A stretch of DNA of 64,000 nt from the NCBI RefSeq assembly GCF_030655665.1, contig NZ_JAUSPQ010000008.1, positions 124,001-188,000 on the forward strand, read 5' to 3'. Below the pieces are notes generated by a model, which was not told the origin of the DNA, made no database searches, and worked only from the letters and a program-made list of their open reading frames with translations. This stretch comes from Methanocorpusculum sp. (GTDB taxonomy: Archaea > Halobacteriota > Methanomicrobia > Methanomicrobiales > Methanocorpusculaceae). The position numbers were made by a program, and so were the translations under genes. Of the stretch, positions 19,769-29,785 are shown piece by piece (positions within the stretch are counted from its first letter, which is position 1; every line of letters begins with the position of its first letter).

Positions 19769-22504
19769 TTATAATTCTGAACGGATGACTGACTCTGCTT
19801 TCTGAAGGGCCTTGTCAATGGCTGACGGATCTGCTCCCGCCCCCTGAGCGAGATTCTCTTTACCTCCGCCTTTACCGCCGAGTTCCGCACAAACTTCGCT
19901 GACCAGTTTTCCTGCATGGATCTTTGCATTCCCGGATGAGGCAACAACACCAAGACCATCTGCGGTCGTGATCAAAACCGCCACGCCTCCACGTTCGGCG
20001 ATCTTTCCTGCGACCGTCACGAGCTCCTTTCTGGAGACATCGATCTGTTTTATCACGACCTCGACACCTGTGATGTCGATCCCTTCGATCCGTGAAAGTT
20101 CAAGTTCTGCGATCTTTGCCCGGAGTTTTTCGATCTCTTTACGTTGATCTTTCCACTCGGTGAAGAATCGATCGACCGATCCCGGGAGATTCTCTGTCTG
20201 CACCGATAGAGTGTCTGCCGATGTACTCAGCAGGCTCTGGATATGCTGCATCGCATCAAGAGCCGCGAATCCTGCCGCAAACTCGATACGCTCGACTCCA
20301 TCCTGAATATGTTCCAGCTTCAGGATCTTGATAGGTCCGATCTCACCGGTAGACTGACAGTGTGTTCCGGCGCATGCCTGAACTTCGGCACCCATCTGAA
20401 CTACGCGGATGTCTTTTCCCGGTGGGACACCTCCCTGATAAAGGGCAAATCCGAACTTCTGTTCCGCCTTCACCCTGTTCTCGATCTTGATCATCGTTGG
20501 GAGATTTTCCATCACCAGACGGTTGGCGATCGTCTCCATCTGTTTCAGTTCCTCGGGCGTGATGTGGGTGTAATGCCGGATATCCAGCCTTGCAACATCA
20601 GTCGAGAGTTGTGATCCTGCCTGGTGGACATGCGGGCCAAGCACCTCTTTTGCGGCACGAAGGATCATGTGGGTCGCTGAGTGATGGCGCATAAGCGCCC
20701 ATCTGCGGTCTTCATCAAGGACGCCTTTTACTCTGTCGCCGCGTTTCAGGGTGTTCTCCCGAACTTTATGAAGGATCACATTCTCCGACTTTACGACTTC
20801 ATCAACACGGACCATCGTGGACTTCGTTACAAGCATACCGGTATCGGATGGCTGGCCTCCTCCTTCGGGGTAGAACAAGGTGGCGTCCAGAACAACGTAG
20901 TTGTCGAAGATATCAAGGACCGTTGCATCGAACTCCATGTCGGCAGGACGTTCATAGAAACTCTTGCGTGTCTCCGGGATTTTTGCGATCCTGTCTGCGT
21001 ATTTCGCGAGCGGCGAGACTGGTTTTTCCGTCTCGTTTTCGGAGTGCATGTCCGCGATCTGCGAATCAAAGTCGTCGGGGATCTCGAACTCGGCACCGGT
21101 GTCTTTCAGGATCTTGCCCATCAGATCCACCGGGATGCCGTGCGAGTCATAGAGTGTGATCAACTCGGCAAGCGGGACAGGTTCGTTCTTCTTGACATAG
21201 GTCTGCCCGACACGCTGAACAGTTCTGGTCCCGCGTTCGATGGTTGTATCGTACTTCTCGACCTCACGATTGAGGATGTGCCGGACGATATCTTCATCCT
21301 GCTCAAAGTTGGTAAGACCGATCGTTTTCATCTGGGAAACCACCAGATCGCCGAGGTCCTCGTCGAGTTTTAAGTCCTGCATCATTCTGATGCTGCGCCT
21401 GAGCACGAGACGGGCCAGGTATCCCTCGCGGACATTGGACGGGACAATGAGATCGCCGAGCATATATGCGAGACATCTGGTGTGGTCACAGAGAGCATAC
21501 ACACTTTCCATCGGGACGATGATCTCTTCGAGTTTCGAAAGAGAGATGTTCGTCGCATCAGCTACCTGCTGTCTGAGGTCGCGGATCTTTTCTCCGCGGA
21601 TATCCATGAGACCGGCAAACTTTGCGTTCAATCCTAATATGCGCTCGACTTCCGGATTTTCAAGCCGGTCCTCCATTCCTGCCGAGGTAAGGATACGCGG
21701 GATCATCTCCGGGAATACCGCGTCATAGGCGGTCGGTGTACCGCAGGATGCCCAGGTGAACCTCTCCAGTCCGTAACCCGTATCGACGATCCGGAGAGGC
21801 ATCTCGTAGTAATCTTTACCGTCAATGCTCACCGGGGGTTTGCCGGAATTTTTCCGGGAAAGGTTCATGAAAACGAGTGTGGCTACTTCGAGGCCACCCA
21901 TTAAGACCTCGACACTTGCTCCGGCATTTCCTCCCCCGAACCACGGGTTTTCTTTGTAGGTGAGATCGAATAAGTCTCCGCCAAGTGACTGAACAAATCC
22001 GCTGCAGAGTTCAAGACAGCGGTCTTTCCAGTAGATCGGTTTCTCATCGGTGTTGAAGGCATGATGTGCCATCATCTCAAAACAGGTGAAGTGTCTGCCG
22101 GATCGACCGACGTTGTCAAGATCGTTCAGTCTGATACAGGGCTGAGAGATCGTCAGCGGATTTGCCGGCGGGGGGCATACTCCACTTGTCACGAAAGGCT
22201 GGAAGTCTGCGATGGATGCAATAGTAAGATAGATGTCGTCACGCCATCTTGCGGCTACCGGGTATCTGTTGATCCTGGTATGACCATGTTTCTCGAAGAA
22301 GGAGAGATACGCCTCCCGCATCTCCACAAGGCTGTGTTTTTTGAAGATCGGGTCTCCGATGAACTGATATGGTTCACAGGGTGCATCTCCACAGATCTCT
22401 CGGTTTGGGTCGAGAGTCCAGAATGCGCTGCCGCATTTTTTACAGATTTTGCGGACGAATCCGTTTTCTTTGAAGTATTCAAGCTGGTATTCGTTTTCTA
22501 GCAT
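19769..22504 (-). CDS. alaS: Alanyl-tRNA synthetase (archaeal type)
   Basis: A 911-aa enzyme with the extended archaeal N-terminus (FVRKICKKCGSAFWTLDPNRE, a CxxC zinc-like motif). The class II core covers about residues 60-350, the editing domain has RHHSATHMILRA (HxxxH) and CAGTHCQSTGEIG, and the C-terminal DHHA1 domain has GGKGGGKENLAQG. A strong GGAGGT ribosome site precedes the ATG at 22504. It is monocistronic. Confidence 0.96.
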   Translation of the reverse strand: MLENEYQLEYFKENGFVRKICKKCGSAFWTLDPNREICGDAPCEPYQFIGDPIFKKHSLVEMREAYLSFFEKHGHTRINRYPVAARWRDDIYLTIASIADFQPFVTSGVCPPPANPLTISQPCIRLNDLDNVGRSGRHFTCFEMMAHHAFNTDEKPIYWKDRCLELCSGFVQSLGGDLFDLTYKENPWFGGGNAGASVEVLMGGLEVATLVFMNLSRKNSGKPPVSIDGKDYYEMPLRIVDTGYGLERFTWASCGTPTAYDAVFPEMIPRILTSAGMEDRLENPEVERILGLNAKFAGLMDIRGEKIRDLRQQVADATNISLSKLEEIIVPMESVYALCDHTRCLAYMLGDLIVPSNVREGYLARLVLRRSIRMMQDLKLDEDLGDLVVSQMKTIGLTNFEQDEDIVRHILNREVEKYDTTIERGTRTVQRVGQTYVKKNEPVPLAELITLYDSHGIPVDLMGKILKDTGAEFEIPDDFDSQIADMHSENETEKPVSPLAKYADRIAKIPETRKSFYERPADMEFDATVLDIFDNYVVLDATLFYPEGGGQPSDTGMLVTKSTMVRVDEVVKSENVILHKVRENTLKRGDRVKGVLDEDRRWALMRHHSATHMILRAAKEVLGPHVHQAGSQLSTDVARLDIRHYTHITPEELKQMETIANRLVMENLPTMIKIENRVKAEQKFGFALYQGGVPPGKDIRVVQMGAEVQACAGTHCQSTGEIGPIKILKLEHIQDGVERIEFAAGFAALDAMQHIQSLLSTSADTLSVQTENLPGSVDRFFTEWKDQRKEIEKLRAKIAELELSRIEGIDITGVEVVIKQIDVSRKELVTVAGKIAERGGVAVLITTADGLGVVASSGNAKIHAGKLVSEVCAELGGKGGGKENLAQGAGADPSAIDKALQKAESVIRSEL

Positions 22505-22652
22505 GGGTAAACCTCCGGTAGAGATAGTATATATTTGTTGGATTGATGCGGTTAAATGAGTTTGCGTTAGGTTTTTGGGTTGAGTGGTGTTTGAGATATG
22601 CGGAGCGTAAAAACAGGATGTTTGCGGTCTCGTTCTGTCTCCGGCAGTTCAG

Positions 22653-23381
22653 TTAATAGCCAAGTGACGCCAGATAATCCATACTTGGCTTGACATCCTC
22701 AAGTCTGAGGACTTCGAGAATAAGCGTCGCATCTCTGATTTCAGGAAGAATTTTTGAAAAATCCACCGTTCCTGTCCCACAAGCGGCATGTTCATCGAAG
22801 ATCCCCTTATTGTCATGGAGATGCAGATGATCCGGTTTTTCCTGGAGAAATGCATCAAGCGTTCCGGTAAGATTTGCATGCCCTACATCCAGAGTGAACC
22901 CAAGGCCAGCTCCCCGAAGCTCCCGGACAAGTTCCGGAGTTTGAAAGTGACAGCAGTTGAGGGATCCGAGATTTTCCATGACGAACCGGACGGAGAACGT
23001 TTCCTGAAGAATGCCAAGGTCCCGGATCGATGTTTGCAGCGCAGAAAACGATGCCTCCCAGTATGCCGGGTCAAGGCAGAATCCCGGATGGATCACAAGT
23101 TTTTCCGCGCCCGCCTGATCTGCGATCACGGCTGTATCTCTGATAACGTCGATGCTCGCTCTGCGGATCGGTTCAAACGATTCTGCGATGTTTCCGTCAG
23201 CAGTCGGTGCATGGATCGTATAACGCAGATCGAATTTATCCAGAATGGATGCGTGTCGAAAGAGAGAATGATTTGCATCACACTGTATCTCCACGAGATT
23301 TGTGAACGGTTCAAGCGTAGCGAGCGCACGTTCGAGCGGCAGATTCATTACACAATTCGTGGAGATACCTACTGTGTTCAT
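22653..23381 (-). CDS. Xylose-isomerase-like TIM-barrel enzyme (sugar phosphate isomerase/epimerase family)
   Basis: A 242-aa protein of the AP endonuclease 2/xylose isomerase-like barrel family. Metal-binding residues are visible in IHAP (about 65), LVIHPGF (105), MENLG (145), LDVGHA (178) and HLHDNKGIFDEH (205). It is the last gene of the B12-type importer operon, 21 bases after btuD. The substrate is unknown. A paralogue with the same HDNxGxxDEHxxxGxGT signature is at 36699. Confidence 0.7.
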   Translation of the reverse strand: MNTVGISTNCVMNLPLERALATLEPFTNLVEIQCDANHSLFRHASILDKFDLRYTIHAPTADGNIAESFEPIRRASIDVIRDTAVIADQAGAEKLVIHPGFCLDPAYWEASFSALQTSIRDLGILQETFSVRFVMENLGSLNCCHFQTPELVRELRGAGLGFTLDVGHANLTGTLDAFLQEKPDHLHLHDNKGIFDEHAACGTGTVDFSKILPEIRDATLILEVLRLEDVKPSMDYLASLGY

Positions 23382-23402
23382 GGGTTTATTTCTCTATGGA
23401 AT

Positions 23403-24623
23403 TCATGCATAAAGTATTTTCATAAGAGTTGTGATGTCGGATATGACGACTGCTCCATTCTCAATTAGAGTTTTGCGGATCCGAGTTGCCTCACCATCCG
23501 TATAATCCTCCCCTTCCCCAATCAGGTACACAGATGTGGACACCTCGGTGAGAGCTTTCAGATTTGCCAGATTTCCATATCCTATCGGCATGCCGGTGAC
23601 CACGATTTTATCGGCATTGGTAAGCATCGTCTTCAGTTTTTGAACAGACATCTCACTCACGACGGCAAACGGCGGTTCAATGATAGTCTTCAGTCCAAGT
23701 TTCACTGATGCAAGACAGTCCGAGTCGTTTGCCGCCAAGACACCGGCGGATACGGTAAAACCGTGCAGACATAAGGTGTAAAGGATCTCAGTTCCCGTTC
23801 CACCTCCAGAAATAACATGAATGCGTGTAGAAGTGGACGCCGGCTGAACGCCGTACTCCGGAATGAGATGCGGTTTTCCCGTAAGCGGGTGGGTTGACAC
23901 CATCATCCCGACAGAAAAACTCTCCCGAATTTTTTCCGGCGTCAGGACCTCCATTGGTGTTCCGACCGCGAGAATTTTCCCATGTTTCATTAGCACGATC
24001 CGGTCACAGAAGTATGATGCCAGATTCAGATCGTGAAATACCCCAATGACGGTGATCTCCGGGGTAAGATCCCGGATAAGATCCATAATTTCTATCTGAT
24101 GATTGATATCGAGATGGGATGTCGGCTCGTCCAGAAGGAGAATTCTCGGCTGCTGGGTAAGCGTTCTCGCAATTAAGACACGCTGACGTTCTCCTCCGGA
24201 AACCTCGGTGATCAGCCTGTCGGCGAGATGAAACGTGTTTGTTGTTTTCATCGCTTCATCGGCTATCGCCAGATCTTTTGCTGAAAGGGGTGCCAGTTTT
24301 CCAATATGCGGATATCTGCCCATAAGGACGATCTCCCGTACAGTGAACGGAAATGCGACATCTGTTTCCTGACCCACGCACCCGATCGTTTTTGCGAGAG
24401 CGCGTGAATCATATGATTCTGCATCCAGTCCTTCGATGAAAACAGCACCGTCATCAGGTTTTAAGATGCGGGAAAGGGCCCGGAGGAAGGTTGTTTTGCC
24501 GCATCCATTCGGTCCGAGAATGCCGATAAACCCGCCTTGATCAACGGCGAGAGAGAACTGTTCGATAACCTGATGGTCACCATACTTTACCGAGATATTG
24601 TCTGCGGAAATGGTTGGTGTCAT
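23403..24623 (-). CDS. btuD: Cobalamin/siderophore ABC importer ATPase with extra C-terminal domain
   Basis: A 406-aa protein. Residues 1-255 are a FecE/BtuD-type ATPase: Walker A LGPNGCGKTT near 35-44, signature VSGGERQRV, Walker B ILLLDEPTSHLD, H-loop in GVFHDLN. Residues about 260-406 form an additional domain with a glycine-rich start (VISGGGTGTEI), known from some archaeal BtuD proteins and of unclear role. It overlaps btuC by 4 bases. The cobalamin assignment is a family-level inference; siderophore or heme uptake is possible. Confidence 0.78.
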   Translation of the reverse strand: MTPTISADNISVKYGDHQVIEQFSLAVDQGGFIGILGPNGCGKTTFLRALSRILKPDDGAVFIEGLDAESYDSRALAKTIGCVGQETDVAFPFTVREIVLMGRYPHIGKLAPLSAKDLAIADEAMKTTNTFHLADRLITEVSGGERQRVLIARTLTQQPRILLLDEPTSHLDINHQIEIMDLIRDLTPEITVIGVFHDLNLASYFCDRIVLMKHGKILAVGTPMEVLTPEKIRESFSVGMMVSTHPLTGKPHLIPEYGVQPASTSTRIHVISGGGTGTEILYTLCLHGFTVSAGVLAANDSDCLASVKLGLKTIIEPPFAVVSEMSVQKLKTMLTNADKIVVTGMPIGYGNLANLKALTEVSTSVYLIGEGEDYTDGEATRIRKTLIENGAVVISDITTLMKILYA

Positions 24624-25567
24624 ACACGTGTCCTCCGACGGAGCAGGTAAATGAAGAATGGAGCTCCGAGAAATGCGGTGACAATTCCAACCGGGATCTC
24701 AACGGGCAGTGTTCTGGCAAATGTATCTGCCCATATGAGAAGAATGGATCCTGCCAGCATAGATGCCGGAAGAAGGATCCGGTGGTCAGGCCCGGTAAAG
24801 ATCCGCATGATGTGAGGGATGATGAGTCCGACGAATCCAATGCAGCCGGATATGGAAACTGCTATGGCAGTAATAAATGTGGAGACCACAAGGAGGATCT
24901 TTTTCGTTCTTTCAGTATTGACGCCAAGATGGATCGCCTCCTCCTCCCCAAGAGCCATAACATTCAGATCGCGGGAGAAGATGTAGAGAATGACTGCTGC
25001 AGCCGGGATCAAAAGAGCAAGGCCCACATCGTCCCAGTACATGTTCCAGAATCCTCCCATCATCCAGAACATGATCTGGTGAAGGCTGTTTCCGGACATG
25101 TACATGATGAAGGAAAGCATAGCGGAAAGGAAAAGTGAAACGGCAATTCCTGACAAAAGCAGGGTCTCAACTGCCATTCTGCCGTTTCTTTTTGAGATTA
25201 TATAGACCGTGATCGTCGAAGCTGCTGCTCCGATAAAGGCAAAGAGCGGCATTAATAATCCGCCGAGAAAAACAATAGCGCAGGCGGCTCCGAGAGCACC
25301 GCCGGTGGAGGTTCCGATGATATATGGATCTGCCATCGGGTTTCTGAAAAGTCCCTGCATGACACAACCGGCAGATGCAAGACCTCCTCCTACTAGAAGG
25401 GCCCCGATTATCCGCGGGAGCCTGACTTCAAAAATCAGTTTATGGATCATGTCCGAGTCAAAGGTGAGAAGGGACAACCCCGAGACTCCAATGCAGGTGG
25501 TAATAACAATGCTTATCAAAAGAACGATGAGAAGCACCGGAAGGAGGAGAATGGGGTGGCGAAGCAT
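24620..25567 (-). CDS. btuC: FecCD/BtuC-type ABC importer permease
   Basis: A 315-aa integral membrane protein with about ten hydrophobic helices. It holds the family motifs RLPRIIGALLVGGGLASAG near residues 49-67, RNPMADP, and GFVGLIIPHIMR, the L-loop that contacts the ATPase. It pairs with the ATPase and the binding protein in the order F-C-D. The substrate is not decided by sequence alone. Confidence 0.85.
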   Translation of the reverse strand: MLRHPILLLPVLLIVLLISIVITTCIGVSGLSLLTFDSDMIHKLIFEVRLPRIIGALLVGGGLASAGCVMQGLFRNPMADPYIIGTSTGGALGAACAIVFLGGLLMPLFAFIGAAASTITVYIISKRNGRMAVETLLLSGIAVSLFLSAMLSFIMYMSGNSLHQIMFWMMGGFWNMYWDDVGLALLIPAAAVILYIFSRDLNVMALGEEEAIHLGVNTERTKKILLVVSTFITAIAVSISGCIGFVGLIIPHIMRIFTGPDHRILLPASMLAGSILLIWADTFARTLPVEIPVGIVTAFLGAPFFIYLLRRRTRV

Positions 25568-25624
25568 AATTGTAGGTATATTGTTTGTGTTAAGTAAAAT
25601 AAAGATGTGTGATATGATTTTTGT

Positions 25625-26632
25625 TCACATTCTTCTGCAGACAAAGAGGCCGCCAATAAGTCCGGCAATGATCAGGACCGCACCAAATCCCGGGGAAGCT
25701 GCGGTCGAGCCGGGTTCAGCATACTCTCCGAAGATCTCCGGATGGAGGATTTGTGCAAGCTGCTCTAAAGAAATGACGATCCTCGGTCCCCCTCTATCGA
25801 AGGTATCGGAATCCATGACATAAACATCCTTGTTTTGTACAGCAGTGATACTGCTGAGTCTCTGTTCGGTTAAGAATGCTTTCTGGAGCGTGTTTTCGCC
25901 GGTCGTTCCCATTTTTGAACCTGAGTCCACCAGAATGATCTCAGGATCGGTTGTAAGCAGCTTTTCAAGCGTGACCACTCCCCAGCCTTTTACATCAGCG
26001 AAGGCATTCGTTCCGCCCGCAAGAGTAATAAGTTCATTTTGGAACGTATTCGAACCGGAAACCCAGAAAGACTCAACACTCATCGCGTGCATAACCGTTG
26101 GTTTTTCTGTAACACCTTCAAGTTTATCCGTTATTGCCTGAATCCGGATCTTCATATCAGATATAATAGAATCTGCCTCAGCGGTTGTACCGGTACATGT
26201 CCCGATCATTCGGATCGCATCGTACGTTCCTTCAACACTGTCTGACTGGATGACGATGACAGTGTATCCAAGCTGACGGAGAGAATCAATATTTTCCTGT
26301 CCGTTTTTTGGATTTGCAAAGATGATATCCGGATTTGCGGCAACGATTTTTTCCACATTTATAGTGGAATATCCTCCTATTTTTGGTTTTGTTAAAGCTT
26401 CTTCCGGATAGTTACAGTATTCGGTGACGCCCACGACCTTGTCACCAAGTCCGAGAGCAAAAATAATTTCTGTGTTTGTCGGGGCGAGTGAGACGATGGT
26501 CTGCGGCTGGCTTTCTATAATAGATTCAAAGCCGGAGTCATCAGTGATGGTCACAGGGGTCCATCCAAGGGCGGTGCCGGAAAATATGGCAAGGGCCAGC
26601 AGGAAAACCAGAAGTATTCGTAGATGTTTCAT
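25625..26632 (-). CDS. btuF: Substrate-binding protein of the B12/siderophore importer, PGF-CTERM-like anchor
   Basis: A 335-aa protein with an N-terminal signal peptide (about 1-23, ending TALGW) and a type III periplasmic binding domain (SLAPTNTEIIFALGLGDKVVGVTEYC, IFANPKN, VMHAMSVESFWV). The C-terminus has a SPGFGAVLIIAGLIGGLF segment followed by CRRM. That PGF plus hydrophobic plus basic tail resembles the PGF-CTERM signal processed by archaeosortase in Methanomicrobiales and halophiles, so the protein is probably lipid-anchored outside the cell. It is the first gene of the operon. Confidence 0.85.
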   Translation of the reverse strand: MKHLRILLVFLLALAIFSGTALGWTPVTITDDSGFESIIESQPQTIVSLAPTNTEIIFALGLGDKVVGVTEYCNYPEEALTKPKIGGYSTINVEKIVAANPDIIFANPKNGQENIDSLRQLGYTVIVIQSDSVEGTYDAIRMIGTCTGTTAEADSIISDMKIRIQAITDKLEGVTEKPTVMHAMSVESFWVSGSNTFQNELITLAGGTNAFADVKGWGVVTLEKLLTTDPEIILVDSGSKMGTTGENTLQKAFLTEQRLSSITAVQNKDVYVMDSDTFDRGGPRIVISLEQLAQILHPEIFGEYAEPGSTAASPGFGAVLIIAGLIGGLFVCRRM

Positions 26633-26670
26633 AGTAAGATATAGTTTATCTTACATAAGTAAATAAATTA
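26633..26670 (-). promoter_or_regulatory. Operator-like dyads at the btuF start
   Basis: GTAAGATA (26634-26641) and TATCTTAC (26647-26654) are perfect inverted 8-base arms with a 5-base spacer; a second dyad TTAC-N4-GTAA follows at 26651-26662. They lie one base upstream of the btuF start codon and next to an AT-rich promoter region, so a repressor bound here could block initiation of the importer operon. Confidence 0.45.
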
Positions 26671-27052
26671 TGATTTGAACGTCACCACAGGGACTTAGAG
26701 TAGGATTTACGCGGTGCTGGTTTGGGTCCGATTCGGGAGGGGTAAGGCTGGATGCGGAGACCTGAGATAAGAGTCAACCGCGAAGTTTTGCGGGAGAAGT
26801 TCTCTTTCGCTCATCTTTTCCCGCCATTTTTCTCTCATCAAAACAGCCCCTTCGCAAGTCTGTCGACTTGCTCAGCTAAGGGACCTAAAGGTCCCCGCCT
26901 CCACTCGAAAACCACCATTTCCACTCCAAAATTACCCTCCGTCGATCAAAAACACCCCTTTTTTGACCAGCAAAAAACCATCACCCAACAAAAAACACGC
27001 CCATTCCTGCCGATTTCGCAGGCAAAACAACAAAACTATATAAAGGATTGCC

Positions 27053-27308
<256 letters not shown>

Positions 27309-27411
27309 CCTATCAATTTATATACTATTATCTCACCAAATCGAAAATACGCCGAATCCTGCCGATTTCGATTTTTACCCACGAAAAATCATCATCAAAA
27401 ATACATCAAAA

Positions 27412-27702
27412 ATGATCGCCGGGAGGTCAAAATGGAATAGAAATACCTATTTGCGAGTGGAAAATGAAGAAAAATTCACCGGGGTAGACCAGCCTCAGGA
27501 CGATCCGTCCAAATCATTTACACACTTCGGGGATGAGGATATCTCCATCGAGTCGGGCTCTGACGACCCCTTGGAAACGTATAGGTACCTCATCAAATAT
27601 GATACTCCACCGCGGGCCGCTCCGCGCCGGAGTCGCGGCCCCGCACCCCGAAAAAAGAAAAGGGATTGCTCGTCCTCTTCTACATATATTGAGAGAGATT
27701 AA
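27412..27702 (+). CDS. Possible orphan 96-aa protein
   Basis: An open frame of 96 codons with no recognisable family. The N-terminal two thirds are acidic and polar, and residues about 66-84 are strongly basic and Pro/Arg-rich (PPRAAPRRSRGPAPRKKKR). A hairpin plus T-run lies 9 bases after its stop, which suggests something here is transcribed. No convincing ribosome site precedes the ATG, and codon use cannot be judged on so short a frame. It may be spurious. Confidence 0.25.
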   Translation: MIAGRSKWNRNTYLRVENEEKFTGVDQPQDDPSKSFTHFGDEDISIESGSDDPLETYRYLIKYDTPPRAAPRRSRGPAPRKKKRDCSSSSTYIERD

Positions 27703-27710
27703 ACAATAAA

Positions 27711-27734
27711 AAAACCCGCTGGCGGGTTTTTCCC
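27711..27734 (+). terminator. Strong hairpin with T-run
   Basis: AAAACCCGC (27711-27719) and GCGGGTTTT (27722-27730) form a 9-bp stem with a two-base loop running directly into T residues. It is one of the clearest intrinsic-type terminators in the window and is symmetrical enough to work in both directions. Confidence 0.6.
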
Positions 27735-27778
27735 CAGCATTTTTCCAGAGAGGGTGCGATTCCTGCATAGGCGAAGCC

Positions 27779-27909
27779 CATTTGAGGCGGCACGCAAATC
27801 TTCGATTTGCACGCATCAGCCGGAGCAGAGCACCCGAACGCAAGAAAAATGCGATTCGCGTTAATTCGCGGAGGCGTGCAAATCGAAGATTTGCGTGCCG
27901 CCTCAAATG
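27779..27909. repeat. 36-bp perfect inverted repeat with nested hairpins
   Basis: Arms 27779-27814 and 27874-27909 are exact reverse complements over 36 bases, separated by 59 bases. Each arm contains its own hairpin GCAAATC-N3-GATTTGC. A further palindrome AAATGAGCAAAGCTCATTT (27904-27922) follows, and a third GCAAATC-N3-GATTTGC hairpin is near 28025-28041, close to TTCGCG-TTAA elements that also recur. No coding function is evident; it looks like a short repeat family or a protein-binding array. Confidence 0.75.
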
Positions 27910-28160
27910 AGCAAAGCTCATTTGGGCTTATTCGCGGTTAAATAAAATTATGTGTCCACACCCAGCCGTACACTCCCCGAATCTTCATGTTAATTCAAGC
28001 GAAGGCTGCAAGCCCGAGTCGGAGAGCAAATCTCTGATTTGCGGTTCGCGATTAAATAATCTCTCTTCTCCACACCCAACAAACTCCCTCCCGAATTGGA
28101 GCCACACCAACACCGCGTAACTCCTTTGAGAAAAAAAGATGAATAGATTATTCCGGACGG

Positions 28161-29783
28161 TTACTTTCCCTCGACAAACCCTCTCAGGTCCATCTCGAAA
28201 GCAACTGCCTGATGTTCAAGTCCGAATCCAACGAGAACATCCGGATTGATCTCACCAAAGACACCAACCTTCTCTCCGGAAACGTAAATATCGCCGCGTC
28301 TTCCGGGAATGAATGCCTCATCCGACGACTCCCGAACCTCATATTTGATTGACATCATCCGGCAAAATGCATCTACCACTGCATAGATTTCCGAGAAGTC
28401 CGCAGCCGTATGGATAGAAGCCGCTGCCATCTTCGGATAGGTGAGAAGACTCTCCACCACATCCCCGCAGGCAAATACCCTCTGCGGAAGTTCGCGTGAA
28501 CGGTTGATCGAGAGCGATTCCATCAGAAGCGGCAGGATATCCGTTCTGATGATCGTCTGATCCTCGCTGATCGGGTGAAGAACATGTAGGGCCGCCGGGT
28601 TTTCCGGTCTGTGCATCATGTTGTAGGAGATCTCCCCGCTTGTCAGTGTGAACGGTGTGTTCTCGATGTACGACAGACCGACCATGATGTTTCTTACGAG
28701 ACTGTAGAGTTTCTGGACCGGGTGGGGTTTTCCAACAGTGAAACTCGGCGGCAGACTCGTCTCGATCTTATCATACCCGAAGGCGATTGCCACGTCCTCA
28801 TAGATATCATGATCATGCATGATATCAGCTCGATAACAGGGAATCTCGACGGTGACGGTATCCTCGTTAACTACCTCGGCGCCAAATCGCATCTTCATAA
28901 GAAGTTCGGTCATTTGGGGCGCTGTCAGCGGGATCCCGGTAAGTTGACTGCATGCGGAGACGGAAACGGTACGTTTTTCCGGATGGAGGTCAGGTGAGAC
29001 AACACCGTCGATCTCTACCGATTCGATTGCCGCTCCCATTTCAACGAATGCGGCACAGAGGATTTTCACCGCAACGCTCACGGCACGCGGTTCGATACCG
29101 GTAACATCCAGAAGAATGTTGTGGGTATTTTCCGTTACCCGGGTCAGTTCCCCGTTGATGATCGGCGGGAAGGAACAGATCCTGCCCTTTACATCGGTGA
29201 TCAGCGGGAACCTCTCAAACTCCTCGACGATCTTTGCGTAGGCTCTCCCTTTCGGGTGCTCGGCAAGGATCTCTTCCATCGTCATCTCGACATCGTAATC
29301 AAGCGGCACGAATGTTGTCTTCCGGTCTGCTGCGATGTAGGAGAACGGTCCCTTGATCTTGTCGAGATCATGCACGCCGATCGCCACCTTTTTGCGGCCG
29401 CGGCCGACTGCCCAGTGGAGAGACTCCTGCAGACCCATCAGGGATTCGATCATCGCATTATCCATATGGACATTTCTGATGACCGCTGAGCCGAGATACG
29501 GGCGGATATTTGCAAGCTTCGCATCCACGCTGAAGGAGATGCCAGACGGCTTCACTTCATACTTCGGCAGACCAGTTTCTATGCCGAGATATCCGCGCAG
29601 CGCACGCGCCGTACCTTCAGCGCTGTACAGATCCGGACGGTTCGGGAAGAACTGAACATCCGTCTGCTCCTCCTCCTCGCGTTCCACCTCGGATCCCATC
29701 ATGGGGAGGCTCGCACGGATCCTTTCGATATCGGTACCCGTCAGACGGGTCAGATATGCATTGTTGAGTTTTACGATCGGCAT
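28161..29783 (-). CDS. pheT: Phenylalanyl-tRNA synthetase beta subunit
   Basis: A 540-aa archaeal/eukaryal-type beta subunit (shorter than the bacterial form, lacking the EMAP and anticodon domains). [16 protein letters not shown] at the N-terminus, the B5 domain around residues 265-345 ([19 protein letters not shown]), and the catalytic-like core to the C-terminus are present. It forms an alpha2-beta2 enzyme with PheS, whose gene lies 2 bases upstream in the operon. Confidence 0.95.
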   Translation of the reverse strand: MPIVKLNNAYLTRLTGTDIERIRASLPMMGSEVEREEEEQTDVQFFPNRPDLYSAEGTARALRGYLGIETGLPKYEVKPSGISFSVDAKLANIRPYLGSAVIRNVHMDNAMIESLMGLQESLHWAVGRGRKKVAIGVHDLDKIKGPFSYIAADRKTTFVPLDYDVEMTMEEILAEHPKGRAYAKIVEEFERFPLITDVKGRICSFPPIINGELTRVTENTHNILLDVTGIEPRAVSVAVKILCAAFVEMGAAIESVEIDGVVSPDLHPEKRTVSVSACSQLTGIPLTAPQMTELLMKMRFGAEVVNEDTVTVEIPCYRADIMHDHDIYEDVAIAFGYDKIETSLPPSFTVGKPHPVQKLYSLVRNIMVGLSYIENTPFTLTSGEISYNMMHRPENPAALHVLHPISEDQTIIRTDILPLLMESLSINRSRELPQRVFACGDVVESLLTYPKMAAASIHTAADFSEIYAVVDAFCRMMSIKYEVRESSDEAFIPGRRGDIYVSGEKVGVFGEINPDVLVGFGLEHQAVAFEMDLRGFVEGK

Positions 29784-29785
29784 AT

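Noticed and set aside
27514-27921. 135-codon minus-strand frame across the 36-bp inverted repeat
   Set aside because: Its protein mirrors the repeat sequence itself (repeated RHANLRFARL-type strings), so it is a by-product of the palindromes.
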